Shown piece by piece: positions 38,046-47,167 of a stretch of 64,000 nt of DNA (the first letter of the stretch is position 1; every line of letters starts with the position of its first letter). This stretch comes from Acidithiobacillus sulfuriphilus. GTDB taxonomy: Bacteria; Pseudomonadota; Gammaproteobacteria; Acidithiobacillales; Acidithiobacillaceae. The stretch covers positions 3,170 through 67,169 of the forward strand of contig NZ_RIZI01000193.1 in assembly GCF_003721225.1 (NCBI RefSeq), in the 5' to 3' direction. The translations under genes were made by a program, and so were the position numbers. The notes under the pieces were generated by a model. That model had not been told where the DNA came from. It did not search any database and saw only the letters and a list, made by a program, of their open reading frames with translations.

Positions 38046-38588
38046 TTAACCTTTTTCAGCCATGAATCGGATGGGCATATGGTCCATGCAGGCATGGACC
38101 AGGCGCAACGGGAGTTCCGGCTCCCAGAATCGCCGGTTGAAGCGATAGACGAACTCGTCCAGATACTTCCCTGACACCCCATGGAACGTGCCCAGGAAGA
38201 AGGCCTTGAGGTTGCCAATGGCGATGTGCACCCAGGGCAACCACTCATCCACCTGGTCCGCTTTGGTGACGCGCCCCTCATGTTCCTAGCTCTCTCCCAG
38301 AACCCGCAGCGTCACCAGACCGTCTCGGCGGCTTGGCTATCCCGGACGCCGGTGGCGTCTTGCAAATTGGCGGACGTTGTCTGCGGATATCGATGGCGTG
38401 GCTTCCATGGCTATGAAGCCGGCCTTTTTGCCACGATTTCCCACGGCGACCAGGATCGGGGTCTTGCCCTCGGCGCCCCGACCGCTTTTACCGCCGGACC
38501 TTCGCCCACCGACGAAAGCATCATCCAGCTCCATGAGCCCATTCAGCCGATAGATGCTGCCATCTCCGGCTCTCCTACTCCCTTGCAT
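38046..38588 (-). pseudogene. IS1595-family transposase, broken
   Basis: The minus strand holds two pieces of an IS1595/ISSpo8-type transposase. The first (38337-38588) contains LDDAFVGGRRSGGKSGRGAE and KTPILVAVGNRGKKAGFIAM. The second, in another frame (38046-38252), contains WLPWVHIAIGNLKAFFLGTF and YRFNRRFWEPELPLRLV. The N-terminal zinc-ribbon part is missing and a stop plus frameshift separate the pieces. It sits between the res-like repeat and the tnpA fragment, so it probably inserted there. Confidence 0.8.
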
Positions 38589-38685
38589 ACAATGAGTTAA
38601 AGCATGGATGCTGAGAACGGTTCAGAGGCATGTTATTTAAAGTATAAGCGATTCCTGCGCATTTTCCATCTAGTGAGGGCTTCCC

Positions 38686-39078
38686 ATGGCAAGAATAAGA
38701 ATCTTCAACACGTTGGAGGAAGAGGCATTCGACCCCCCGCTGGTGTTCAACAGCGCCGACCGTAAGCGGTTCTTCTCCTTGCCGCCAATACTCAAAGACT
38801 CGATGGTGAATCTGCACACCCCCACCAAGAAAGTCTGCTTCCTGGTGGCAGCGGGGTATTTCAAGGCGCGGCGCAAATTCTTTGACTGGCAATTTCGCCC
38901 AGGGGATATCGAGTAAGTCGCTGGTCAGATCAGCGTGAACCCGTCCGAGGTTCGCGTCGAGCCCTACGACAAGAAAATCTATCCCCCACCATCAACGAGT
39001 CATCCTGAGCTACTTTGACGGCGCCCGCTCGGCGAAGCCACGAACACCGCCACCGAGTTTCTGGCGGAGACCAGATAT
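38686..39078 (+). pseudogene. tnpA: Tn3-family transposase N-terminal fragment (DUF4158)
   Basis: The start MARIRIFNTLEEEAFDPPLV, then FNSADRKRFFSLP and KVCFLVAAGYFKARRKFF, is the N-terminal DUF4158 domain of Tn3 transposases. A TAA replaces the expected Tyr codon after GDIE at 38914. The homology resumes as VAGQISVNPSEVRVEPYDKK and fades in other frames by about 39078. The catalytic DDE domain is absent. Confidence 0.8.
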
Positions 39079-39092
39079 AGTTACATTTCCTT

Positions 39093-40526
39093 CTACTTCT
39101 TCCCGATTATGAGCTTAGCATGCTCCTCCAGATCCTGCTCAATCAGTTTAACCATCTGAGGTGATTTACTTTTTGCATAAATAAACCACCCAATACCAAC
39201 AATAATATATGCTAAATATAAATACGGTATTACATTGTATGGAAAAGGAGGAACCGGATACACACTGCCGGTAAAGGCGGCGACCATAAATAACGCTCCT
39301 AAAACTCCGGTAAGGACAACACCAAAGGTGAGCTTTCTATTCTTAACAAGATAAACTGGCGCGCCTACGCTGACCAGAAAATAGGCCGTCATAAATCCGA
39401 ACGACGCGAATGTTCCTGTTAGATCAAAAGCGTTCATCGCGTTTCCATCAAAAGAGAACCACAACACAACAGCCAAAACAAATATTGACATTACCAAAAG
39501 AGCCACGTGCGGTGTTCCGTATTTTTTATGGACCAGCCCCATAGATCTATGGACGATTTGAAACCTGGCCATAGAATAAAAAATACGAGAGGCTGCATTT
39601 ATTGATGCCATAGTGCATGCAAAAGCGCTGATAGCCGCAATAAAATACATAACTGGCCCAATGTAAGGCACACCCAACTCATTTGTAATATACATTAATG
39701 GCGTATTACTGGCACCAAAAATAGTAGAATTTCCCTTAAATGCTATCATCATTACATACGCAACAAACAATCCAAATATACCAGATACTACCTCTGTAGC
39801 TATTACAACCTTATGCACGGTACTCAAAGGTTTTTTTGCTTCGCCACTTAATGTTGCACCGCTATCAAATGCAGCCAGAGAGAATATGGCGATGAAAACA
39901 CCCTCAGCCATACCTTTGAAAGATGTCCCACGGAGTGATAACTGGTCCATATCAATAATCTTGTAAGTTCCGCTGACCAGAATCGCACACAAAAGAACGA
40001 AAACAATGGTGATTGTAGTAAATTCTATAATTATACTCACCTTTGATGAAACACTGATATCCCTATACGTTAAATAAACAATTAATACTATACTTAACAA
40101 ATAGATTAAGCTAGATGATACACCAAATCCAAAATACTGTGTGGCAGCATCGATAAACATGTACTCACCTGCAAGAACGGCAATTGCTGTGCTGATATAT
40201 GCCGCGGCAAGCCCCCATCCGGCAATAACCCCAGCAGCAGAACCTAACCCCTTTGAAATATATAGGAATAATGATCCTGTGCCAGATATACGTTTAGCGA
40301 ATATACCGATATTCATGGCCACCAGCGTAAGACCAAGAGAAGCAAGGCCAAAAACTAACCATGTACCATTCCCAGCCAACGCAACTACTGCAGCCACGTT
40401 AAGTGCCGGCATGAATGTAGGGGAAAGATTTGCTAGGGATTGCCCGAATAATTCCCAAAATCCAAGATTAGCATTTTTTAATTCCATACCTTTATTCGTG
40501 CTCGCTGCATCCACTTGAATCGACAT
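39093..40526 (-). CDS. APC-superfamily amino acid/amine permease (second copy)
   Basis: A 477-residue permease with about 12 hydrophobic segments, similar along its length to the copy at 34801-36216 (GQSLANLSPTFMPALNV, SAFACTMASINAASRIFYSMAR, VYPVPPFPYNVIPYLYLAY). The ATG at 40526 has GGGGG about eight bases upstream. It lies 284 bases downstream of dmmC on the same strand; that gap holds no gene and no clear promoter. Import of methylated amines or a related amine is inferred from context only. It is AT-rich and its 3' end abuts the Tn3 debris. Confidence 0.83.
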   Translation of the reverse strand: MSIQVDAASTNKGMELKNANLGFWELFGQSLANLSPTFMPALNVAAVVALAGNGTWLVFGLASLGLTLVAMNIGIFAKRISGTGSLFLYISKGLGSAAGVIAGWGLAAAYISTAIAVLAGEYMFIDAATQYFGFGVSSSLIYLLSIVLIVYLTYRDISVSSKVSIIIEFTTITIVFVLLCAILVSGTYKIIDMDQLSLRGTSFKGMAEGVFIAIFSLAAFDSGATLSGEAKKPLSTVHKVVIATEVVSGIFGLFVAYVMMIAFKGNSTIFGASNTPLMYITNELGVPYIGPVMYFIAAISAFACTMASINAASRIFYSMARFQIVHRSMGLVHKKYGTPHVALLVMSIFVLAVVLWFSFDGNAMNAFDLTGTFASFGFMTAYFLVSVGAPVYLVKNRKLTFGVVLTGVLGALFMVAAFTGSVYPVPPFPYNVIPYLYLAYIIVGIGWFIYAKSKSPQMVKLIEQDLEEHAKLIIGKK

Positions 40527-40810
40527 AATATGACCCCCAAAGTAAAGTACCGCCACAGATTAAACCTAAGATACTTCTATTCAATCCCACATTGTAACTA
40601 ATGACGCATCAAGACCCATTCAAGTTACTATATCTCTTTGCTTTTTATTATTTTCCTTATGCTGCCGATAACGGTAAATATTACGAAGCAACAATCTTTC
40701 ATTAGAGTAACCTATATCACATATGCGCCCAATCAACTGAACTGACCATCAGAAGCTCTCCCAACGGATTTACCACTACGATCCAGAATAAACCAATCCT
40801 GATTATTGGG

Positions 40811-41818
40811 CTATTGGTTGAGACGTCTCTCAGACCATACAATAATATCATTACGATATTTTGCGAATCCTTTATACTCAGAGATCTTGTCATTTAACGA
40901 GCGCATAATTGAATAAAAATTTGATAACCACTCATGATTGCTAGCTAAATCATTCAAACTGAGCAGGTAAGTCCTTGTTGTTAACATCAAAGAATTACTT
41001 CTTGGTAAACGTGTGAATGTCTGCAACTCGACGCGAAGGAACACAATTTCACCGGCATTGTCACATGTAACAAATGATCTATTTATTCCCCATTGATGAT
41101 ATTGTTCCGTAGATGTGTCAAGCATTGGAAATATTGTAAGGGTCCAATTTAGGCGTTGCAGAGGCTCCTCTATGCGAAGATTTAAAAGAACACTCAATAC
41201 GCGATCGTAAACACCCATCTCATGGGCTAGCGGCACTGGACCATGAATTTCGTGAAAAGACATACCAAAATCAAACTGTGCAGAAAAATCAGCTGCAAAA
41301 GTTATCATTCCAGCATCTAAATATAAGTTATTATCACGTTGGTCAAGAATAAAGAAATCACCTTGACATTGCCTTGTAATATATTCTAACGGCCCCATAG
41401 TGAGTGTAGCACAATCACCGAATTTAAACTTATTTGAAATATTTAGAAGGTTATTTCTCCAAATCCACTCTGGGCCACACGTTTCAAGGCTAAAATATCC
41501 AGGATAATCACGAGATAAATTAATCATGATATATTCGAGAGCATCCCATTGTGCAGTTTCCATATGAGATAAAGCACCATATCTTGAACGATCCTGTTCC
41601 AGAATACGCCTGCGCTCGTAGACTTCTGATATATAATGCTCATCAACATCTATAAGATGCTCATATGGGGAACCAATCGGGCCTTTTATGTAGGGTTTGA
41701 CATCCACGTAATACATATATTCGTTACTCTTAAATGGAAACGGAAAGCGCGCAATCGCTTCATCGCTATTCTTGAATGTAAATGGACATGCATAGCTTTC
41801 CAGTTTCATCTTTATCAT
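40811..41818 (-). CDS. dmmC: Heme-dependent N-demethylase subunit (DUF3445), dimethylamine monooxygenase DmmC-like
   Basis: A 335-residue protein of the DUF3445 / heme-dependent oxidative N-demethylase family. Conserved stretches are PFTFKNSDEAIARFPFPF, CGPEWIWRNN, FFILDQRDNNLYLDAGMITF, MSFHEIHGPVP and LRVELQTFTRLPRSN. In dimethylamine monooxygenase the corresponding heme subunit hydroxylates dimethylamine, giving methylamine and formaldehyde. The reductase-like DmmB and the small DmmA are encoded directly upstream, so all three expected subunits are present. I assign the symbol from the family and gene set; the substrate could be another secondary amine. The gene is AT-rich. Confidence 0.82.
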   Translation of the reverse strand: MIKMKLESYACPFTFKNSDEAIARFPFPFKSNEYMYYVDVKPYIKGPIGSPYEHLIDVDEHYISEVYERRRILEQDRSRYGALSHMETAQWDALEYIMINLSRDYPGYFSLETCGPEWIWRNNLLNISNKFKFGDCATLTMGPLEYITRQCQGDFFILDQRDNNLYLDAGMITFAADFSAQFDFGMSFHEIHGPVPLAHEMGVYDRVLSVLLNLRIEEPLQRLNWTLTIFPMLDTSTEQYHQWGINRSFVTCDNAGEIVFLRVELQTFTRLPRSNSLMLTTRTYLLSLNDLASNHEWLSNFYSIMRSLNDKISEYKGFAKYRNDIIVWSERRLNQ

Positions 41819-41849
41819 GTTTTATGCTCCACTATATCCGCAGTAATAA

Positions 41850-42791
41850 TCATAAATCCAAGATAATCTTATCGTGCCCACGCGAAACACATGGCAAGAT
41901 AAGATTTCCTTCTTTTTTTTCATCATCACTCAAGTAACAATCTCGGTGCTCGATATCTCCAGATATTACTCTTGTAGCACATAGTCCACATGCTCCAGAT
42001 CTACACCCATATGGAATGTCCACGCCTAGATTCTCTAATGCTTCTAAAAGAGTAAGGTCTTTAGGCACATTTCCAGACATATTCGAGTTTTTTAATTCAA
42101 AGATGAAAGGATTTCCACTTTGCCCAGAATCAAATAATTCATAGTGCAGATGAGATCTAGGCCAATTTAAATATTCTGCGACGCTTATGACGTTCTCGAT
42201 AAGCGATTTAGGACCGCAAACATAAGCATGAGCACCAACTGGTTGGTCTTTCAATATATCTTCTACCCTCACTCGCTTTCCATCGTTCGAGCAATAATAA
42301 TAATATTTTTTTACAATATCTATCAATTGGTTATGAAATACAGTCTTATTCATGCACTTAAACGCATAATGCATCTCAAAATCAAGTTGATAACGCATTA
42401 AATATTTTATATATGTTACAAATGGGGTAACACCGATTCCTCCAGCGATTAATATATGTTTTCGTGCTAATTTATTGATAGGAAAATTATTCCTGGGGTA
42501 TGTGATCTCTAAAACAGATCCTGTCTGAATTAGATTGTGCATAAATGATGATCCACCATGCGAATCATCTCTTCTAAGTACTGCTATTTCATAAGCCTCG
42601 GTATCCCACGGGTCATTAATTAATGAGTAGGCGTTATAATGGGTATATCCATATAAATTTAGCTTTACAAGAATATTACTACCAGGAGAAAATCCAGGTA
42701 AAGCAGCCAGATCTTGGGCAATAAACCTAAATATCTTAACATTATCAACTGGTTGTTTAATTCCTGCAACACAAACAGTTATCGTTTTCAT
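41850..42791 (-). CDS. dmmB: Flavin/[2Fe-2S] reductase, dimethylamine monooxygenase DmmB-like
   Basis: A 313-residue reductase of the phthalate dioxygenase reductase (VanB) type. The flavin site is in NAYSLINDP, the NAD-binding loop in KHILIAGGIGVTPFV (about residues 110-124) and YVCGPKSLIE. A C-terminal plant-type ferredoxin domain has cysteines in YGCRSGACGLCATRV plus a fourth in LPCVSRG. It would pass electrons from NAD(P)H to the heme subunit DmmC, whose gene lies 31 bases downstream. The domain order flavin-NAD-ferredoxin is normal for the family. Confidence 0.85.
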   Translation of the reverse strand: MKTITVCVAGIKQPVDNVKIFRFIAQDLAALPGFSPGSNILVKLNLYGYTHYNAYSLINDPWDTEAYEIAVLRRDDSHGGSSFMHNLIQTGSVLEITYPRNNFPINKLARKHILIAGGIGVTPFVTYIKYLMRYQLDFEMHYAFKCMNKTVFHNQLIDIVKKYYYYCSNDGKRVRVEDILKDQPVGAHAYVCGPKSLIENVISVAEYLNWPRSHLHYELFDSGQSGNPFIFELKNSNMSGNVPKDLTLLEALENLGVDIPYGCRSGACGLCATRVISGDIEHRDCYLSDDEKKEGNLILPCVSRGHDKIILDL

Positions 42792-42835
42792 GCTTACTCC
42801 TGGATAATAATTAAGCTTTTATGCTCCTTGATATC

Positions 42836-43381
42836 TTAGTCATCTACTCGCACCCCTAGATAAGCACCCATTCGTCGCGAAAAATGATTACGCACGAACA
42901 ATGAGGTCCCGCACCTGTTGCATTGTATTATGCTAGAATTATCGGCAATATTGATTGTACTGCAATGCGCGCAGTATACATTTCTTTTGGAACCACACTT
43001 ATTTAAAATAATGTTGCCATCTGTAATTCCTACTTTTTTTGCTAGTTTCACCATAGACCAAATAAATATCTCATCGCCAGAGAAATAAACCACCGTTCCC
43101 ATGCTCGATTTATTTAGCGTATCCAGCATTGCATGGGTTATCCCGCACTGTGGTTTATGCGTAATTACCTGGAATCTTTCATCAGTACGTAGACCATCTA
43201 ACACCATGATATCATCGCTATCTATTTCAAGATGGACAATAAGCGATGTCAATGGCGGTAATTTTTTTGTAAACTCCATTAACGAAGTAATATTATTGCA
43301 ATTGCTTGCTATTATATGCTGGTTAGCCGCTTCAGTCGGGACTAATTCGGTGTAAAGAGGTGTGCTACGCCTTAAAAACAT
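42836..43381 (-). CDS. dmmA: Dimethylamine monooxygenase small subunit, DmmA-like
   Basis: A 181-residue protein. Its C-terminus carries a four-cysteine knuckle (YCAHCSTINIAD ... IQCNRCGTSLFVRNHFS) followed by RRMGAYLGVR, a pattern I recognise from DmmA-family proteins. The N-terminal part is less conserved and resembles a flavodoxin-like fold only weakly. It is encoded 44 bases before dmmB. Its exact role in the complex is not established by this sequence; binding iron or zinc and relaying electrons are the obvious options. Confidence 0.75.
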   Translation of the reverse strand: MFLRRSTPLYTELVPTEAANQHIIASNCNNITSLMEFTKKLPPLTSLIVHLEIDSDDIMVLDGLRTDERFQVITHKPQCGITHAMLDTLNKSSMGTVVYFSGDEIFIWSMVKLAKKVGITDGNIILNKCGSKRNVYCAHCSTINIADNSSIIQCNRCGTSLFVRNHFSRRMGAYLGVRVDD

Positions 43382-43586
43382 GTTGGCTCCTATTTACTAT
43401 TCACTTGACCACCATAAGGCATCGCATTACTTTTCCAGGATACCATTAACTCTCACGAGCGATTCCGGGCTAGATCGGCAGGGATCAATGAGCCGAACAC
43501 GATCTAGCCATTAGTTAACAATCTTATAACCACATACCTACGTCTTCTTACGAGACTTAGACATATGAACAATAATGCTCTATAAT

Positions 43587-43940
43587 TCACACAGAACTTA
43601 TCATTTCTCGCAGGGCGCAATAAAATATTGTGGCACATGAGGCAGAAGAAAATGTTATTTCACTTCCACTTGAAAAATAAAAAATATCGCCTGGTATCCC
43701 TTTCCTAGATTGCCCACTTTCGTCAGTGACTATTACTTCCCCTTCCACCACCAACTTCATTTCGTCAAAGCCATATTTATAAGTTAATGGGTCACCCTTC
43801 TCCATTCGAAAAAATCCGCATGTCAAAGGCGTTGACTTATCATTTGAGCCGAGAAAATCCTTCATGAAACCATTATCGTTCGGCAATCCCATCGATTGTA
43901 GAGTTGCCCGCTGAGCACCAGATATATACTCCATTGTCAT
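43587..43940 (-). CDS. Small cupin-domain protein at the head of the dmm operon
   Basis: A 117-residue single-domain cupin resembling the EutQ type. Barrel strands are visible in TCGFFRMEKGDPLTYKYGFD, EMKLVVEGEVIVTDE and GIPGDIFYFSSGSEITF; the classical metal histidines are mostly absent, so it may bind a ligand without metal. It is the first gene after the sigma-54 element at 43985 and precedes dmmA by about 205 bases, a gap in which I see no gene. A role in sensing or sequestering the amine or formaldehyde is possible but unproven. Confidence 0.7.
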   Translation of the reverse strand: MTMEYISGAQRATLQSMGLPNDNGFMKDFLGSNDKSTPLTCGFFRMEKGDPLTYKYGFDEMKLVVEGEVIVTDESGQSRKGIPGDIFYFSSGSEITFSSASCATIFYCALREMISSV

Positions 43941-43984
43941 TGCTACATTCTCCTATGTGTGAACTTATCGCCATGCAAGAACAT

Positions 43985-43999
43985 GCATGATGTATGCCA
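43985..43999 (-). promoter_or_regulatory. Putative sigma-54 promoter of the dimethylamine operon
   Basis: The minus strand reads TGGCATACATCATGC, with exact GG-N10-GC spacing. It lies about 45 bases before the cupin gene and downstream of two NtrC-type sites. Confidence 0.6.
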
Positions 44000-44063
44000 A
44001 CGTGCATGGAGCAGCAATACATTTATAAACATACAGTTAAAAAAAGTTACCAATATGAAACAT

Positions 44064-44107
44064 GCTCCATCCTGGTGCGGATTGTGCTTGATGCACATAA
44101 ATGGTGC
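44064..44107. promoter_or_regulatory. Two NtrC-type sites upstream of the dimethylamine operon
   Basis: GCTCCATCCTGGTGC (44064-44078) and GCACATAAATGGTGC (44093-44107) are each one base from GCACY-N5-GGTGC. The centres are 29 bases apart, about three turns, and they lie 65-120 bases upstream of the sigma-54 element. Confidence 0.65.
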
Positions 44108-44122
44108 GTCACCAACATGATT

Positions 44123-44974
44123 TTATAATTTTTTACGTTCTGCAGCATGCACCGTATTTTCAATCAACATCGTCACCGTCATTGGACCAACCCCACCTGG
44201 TACTGGGGTGATCCAGGATGCTTTTTTCCTTACTCCATCAAAATCGACATCTCCTACAATGCTACCATCTGGCATCCGGTTGATACCTACGTCGATGACC
44301 ACTACGCCGCGCTTCACCATCTGCGGCACTATCAGTTTTGGTTGACCAGCGGCAACGATCAGGATATCGGCTAGAATCGTGTGCTGCGCCAAGTCACGTG
44401 TTTTGATATGGCAGATCGTTATAGTTGCCTCTTTTTGTAGCAGCATAAGTGCCATTGGTTTTCCCACTATATTGCTGGCTCCAACCACTACGACGTTCTT
44501 CCCGGACACGTCTATCCCTGCCGTTTCCAGCAGTAGCTGTACACCATAAGGGGTACACGGTGGGAAAATACTATTACCCACAACCAGACCCCCTATATTG
44601 TAGAGATGAAAGCCATCTACATCTTTATCTATGGAAATACTTTCTAATATTCGCCGCATGTTGATATGCGATGGAAGTGGAGTTTGTACTAAAATGCCGT
44701 GGATTTCAGGGTCCGCATTCAGTGCGGCGATAGTGGATAGCACGCTCTTCTCTGTTGTGTTGGGCGGCAGGGCATGCCTAAAGGATTTGACGCCACACTC
44801 CTCGCATGCCCTGACCTTGTTATTTACATAAACCTTTGAAGCCGGATCGTCTCCCAGTAACACCACCGCCAATCCCGGCTGAATGCCGCCTTCCAGCAAA
44901 ATTGCAGCGCGTTCGCGGAGCTTCTGGCGCAGGCTTTTGGAGAGCCACTTGCCGTCCAATATTTTCGCTGTCAT
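44123..44974 (-). CDS. folD: Methylenetetrahydrofolate dehydrogenase/cyclohydrolase
   Basis: A 283-residue bifunctional enzyme that converts methylene-THF to formyl-THF. Family signatures are VLLGDDPASKVYVNNKVRACEE, GILVQTPLPSHI and the C-terminal PVPGGVGPMTVTMLIEN. The ATG at 44974 has GGAAGG six bases upstream; the longer frame reaches back into mgsC and is rejected. Its place at the end of the N-methylglutamate cluster suggests that it handles methylene-THF made from the methyl group released by Mgd or Dmm. Another copy for general metabolism would be expected elsewhere in the genome. Confidence 0.92.
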   Translation of the reverse strand: MTAKILDGKWLSKSLRQKLRERAAILLEGGIQPGLAVVLLGDDPASKVYVNNKVRACEECGVKSFRHALPPNTTEKSVLSTIAALNADPEIHGILVQTPLPSHINMRRILESISIDKDVDGFHLYNIGGLVVGNSIFPPCTPYGVQLLLETAGIDVSGKNVVVVGASNIVGKPMALMLLQKEATITICHIKTRDLAQHTILADILIVAAGQPKLIVPQMVKRGVVVIDVGINRMPDGSIVGDVDFDGVRKKASWITPVPGGVGPMTVTMLIENTVHAAERKKL

Positions 44975-45090
44975 TGATGACCTTCCATAAGTCGATAATT
45001 GATCATTCAGATCCCGCGCTAACCAGAGTACTGAGAGATGGGGCGGGCCCCAGCCATCACGGTCATTCATAAGCCCTGTCATCGGCCAAT

Positions 45091-46458
45091 TCACAGGGCG
45101 TTCATTGCCCCCGGTATCCAGTTCGTACCCGCCAGGGGTATGTGGGCCATGGCGGCTGCTTCGATAGTGAGCGCCACCAGGTCCTCACGCTCCAAATGAT
45201 GCACATTTTGCTTGCCGCAGGCACGGGCAATGGTGGTAAGTTCCATATTGAGGGTTTTTAAGTAGTTTTTTACACGCCGGGCACCCACTTCTGGTTGTAG
45301 TCGCTGCTCCAGAACAGCGTCCTGGGTGGTGATGCCTACCGGACATTGCCCGGTATGACAGTGATGGCAGAAGCCTGGTGCAGCGCCGATGGTTTCGTAG
45401 CCCTCTACGGCGGAGATATGTTCTCCATCGTGTATCCAGCTTTCACTATTGCAACCCAGGGCTACCAGCACCCCTTGACCAATGGATACCGCATCCGCGC
45501 CCATCGCCAATGCTTTGGCGACGTCTGCTCCCGTGCGGATGCCTCCGGAGACGATGAGCTGCACGGTTCCCTTCATGTTCATGTCTTCCAGAGCATCCAC
45601 CGCCTGTCTCAGGGCCGCCAAAGTAGGAATGCCCACATGTTCGATAAAGCAGGTCTGAGTGGCTGCGGTACCTCCCTGCATGCCATCAACGACGACCACA
45701 TCGGCACCGGAGTGGATAGCCAATTTCACGTCGTTGAAGGTGCGGGTCGCCCCTACCTTCACGTAAATGGGTTTTTCCCAGTCGGTAATCTCGCGCAACT
45801 CACGAATCTTGATGGCAAGATCGTCCGGGCCCGTCCAGTCAGGATGGCGGCAGGCCGAGCGCTGGTCCACGCCCTCGGGCAGCGTCCGCATTTTGGCTAC
45901 CCTGGGGTTCACTTTTTGACCAAGCAGCATCCCGCCACCCCCAGGCTTCGCCCCTTGGCCGATCACCACCTCGATGGCATTGGCCTTACGCAGGTCATCT
46001 GGATTGAAGCCATACCGGGATGGTAGGCATTGGTATACTAAAATTTTGGAGGATGCGCGTTCCTCCAACGTCATCCCTCCGTCGCCAGTGGTAGTGGAGG
46101 TTCCCATCTCCGTAGCCGCACGGCCGAGGGCATCCTTCACATGAGCCGACAACGCCCCAAAACTCATCCCGGCAATGGTGATGGGGATCTCCAGCGCGAT
46201 GGGTTTTTTGGCGAAGCGGGTGCCGAGCATGGTTTTGGTGGTGCATTTTTCGCGGTAACCTTCCAATGGGTAGCGGGACATGGACGCGCCCAGGAAGACG
46301 AGATCGTCAAAGTGGGGGAGCCTACGCTTGGCCCCCAATCCGCGAATTTCGTATAAGCCGTGGGCAGCTGCGCGCTGGATATAATCAATAATGCTGCGAT
46401 CGTAACCCCATGACTCCTCGTGGGAGAGCTTTTTCGTCGGTCTGAGCTTGTTGTCCAT
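45091..46458 (-). CDS. mgsC: N-methylglutamate synthase subunit C, glutamate-synthase-like
   Basis: A 455-residue protein like the FMN/Fe-S central part of glutamate synthase. FMN-site and catalytic stretches include IAGMSFGALSAHVKDALG, GQGAKPGGGGML, VDGMQGGTAATQ and SGGIRTGADVAKALAMGAD. The cysteines for a [3Fe-4S] cluster are in GFCHHCHTGQCPVG. With MgsA and MgsB it makes N-methylglutamate from glutamate and methylamine or gamma-glutamylmethylamide. The ATG at 46458 has AAGGA seven bases upstream; the longer open frame covers the end of mgsB. It lacks the N-terminal amidotransferase of GltB, which is supplied by mgsA. Confidence 0.88.
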   Translation of the reverse strand: MDNKLRPTKKLSHEESWGYDRSIIDYIQRAAAHGLYEIRGLGAKRRLPHFDDLVFLGASMSRYPLEGYREKCTTKTMLGTRFAKKPIALEIPITIAGMSFGALSAHVKDALGRAATEMGTSTTTGDGGMTLEERASSKILVYQCLPSRYGFNPDDLRKANAIEVVIGQGAKPGGGGMLLGQKVNPRVAKMRTLPEGVDQRSACRHPDWTGPDDLAIKIRELREITDWEKPIYVKVGATRTFNDVKLAIHSGADVVVVDGMQGGTAATQTCFIEHVGIPTLAALRQAVDALEDMNMKGTVQLIVSGGIRTGADVAKALAMGADAVSIGQGVLVALGCNSESWIHDGEHISAVEGYETIGAAPGFCHHCHTGQCPVGITTQDAVLEQRLQPEVGARRVKNYLKTLNMELTTIARACGKQNVHHLEREDLVALTIEAAAMAHIPLAGTNWIPGAMNAL

Positions 46459-46468
46459 GGCTAATTCC

Positions 46469-47167
46469 TTAATATTCCTGATCGGCGTCGACATTCCAGT
46501 GGTAGAGCGCGCGCGCCGAGGCAATGCGCTTGAATTCCTCGGGCTTATGGATGCTGAAAGTGGGGCCGCCCTGTACCAAGAGTTCGCCAATTGCGGCAAG
46601 ATCGGTATCGGTCATGGCCTCTTCACGGGCATCCGCTCCCAGAGACTTGATGCGGCCTTTGACATAAATCACCGCTTCATAAAGAGAGTCACCCAGGGCA
46701 TCCCCGGCATCGCCGCAGATCACCATACGGCCCGCTTGCGCCATGAAGGCGGAGAAGCTACCTACCGAACCGCCGACCACGATGTCGCCGCCCTTCAGGG
46801 AGATGCCACAGCGCAGGCCGGCGTCGCCGTCGATCACTAACAGGCCACCATGAGCGGAGGCCCCTGCGCCATTGGAAGCGAAACCCTGCACATGGACGCG
46901 ACCGCTCATCATGTTTTCCGCTACGCCGGTCCCGACGCTCCCCATGATCGTCACCGATGCCAATTGGTTCATCCCCGCTGCGTAGTAGCCCGCATGGCCA
47001 GCGATCTCCACTTCCACCGGCAGATTTAATCCTACGGCAATATTGTGCGCCCCATTCGGGTTACTAATGGTGACTTTCCTCACTCCTTTGCTGGCCGATT
47101 TCTGGTGGAGGAAAGTATTTACCTCCGTCAAGGAGGTGGTAGCAAGATCAAAATTCAGGCATTCCAT
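46469..47167 (-). CDS. mgsB: N-methylglutamate synthase subunit B, GXGXG domain
   Basis: A 232-residue protein made of the beta-helix repeat found at the C-terminus of glutamate synthase: repeated glycine patterns in MGSVGTGVAENMMSGRVHVQG, GGLLVIDGDAGLRCG and VGGSVGSFSAFMAQAGRMVI. In the Mgs complex it is a separate structural subunit. It overlaps the end of mgsA by about 13 bases and lies ten bases before mgsC. Confidence 0.88.
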   Translation of the reverse strand: MECLNFDLATTSLTEVNTFLHQKSASKGVRKVTISNPNGAHNIAVGLNLPVEVEIAGHAGYYAAGMNQLASVTIMGSVGTGVAENMMSGRVHVQGFASNGAGASAHGGLLVIDGDAGLRCGISLKGGDIVVGGSVGSFSAFMAQAGRMVICGDAGDALGDSLYEAVIYVKGRIKSLGADAREEAMTDTDLAAIGELLVQGGPTFSIHKPEEFKRIASARALYHWNVDADQEY

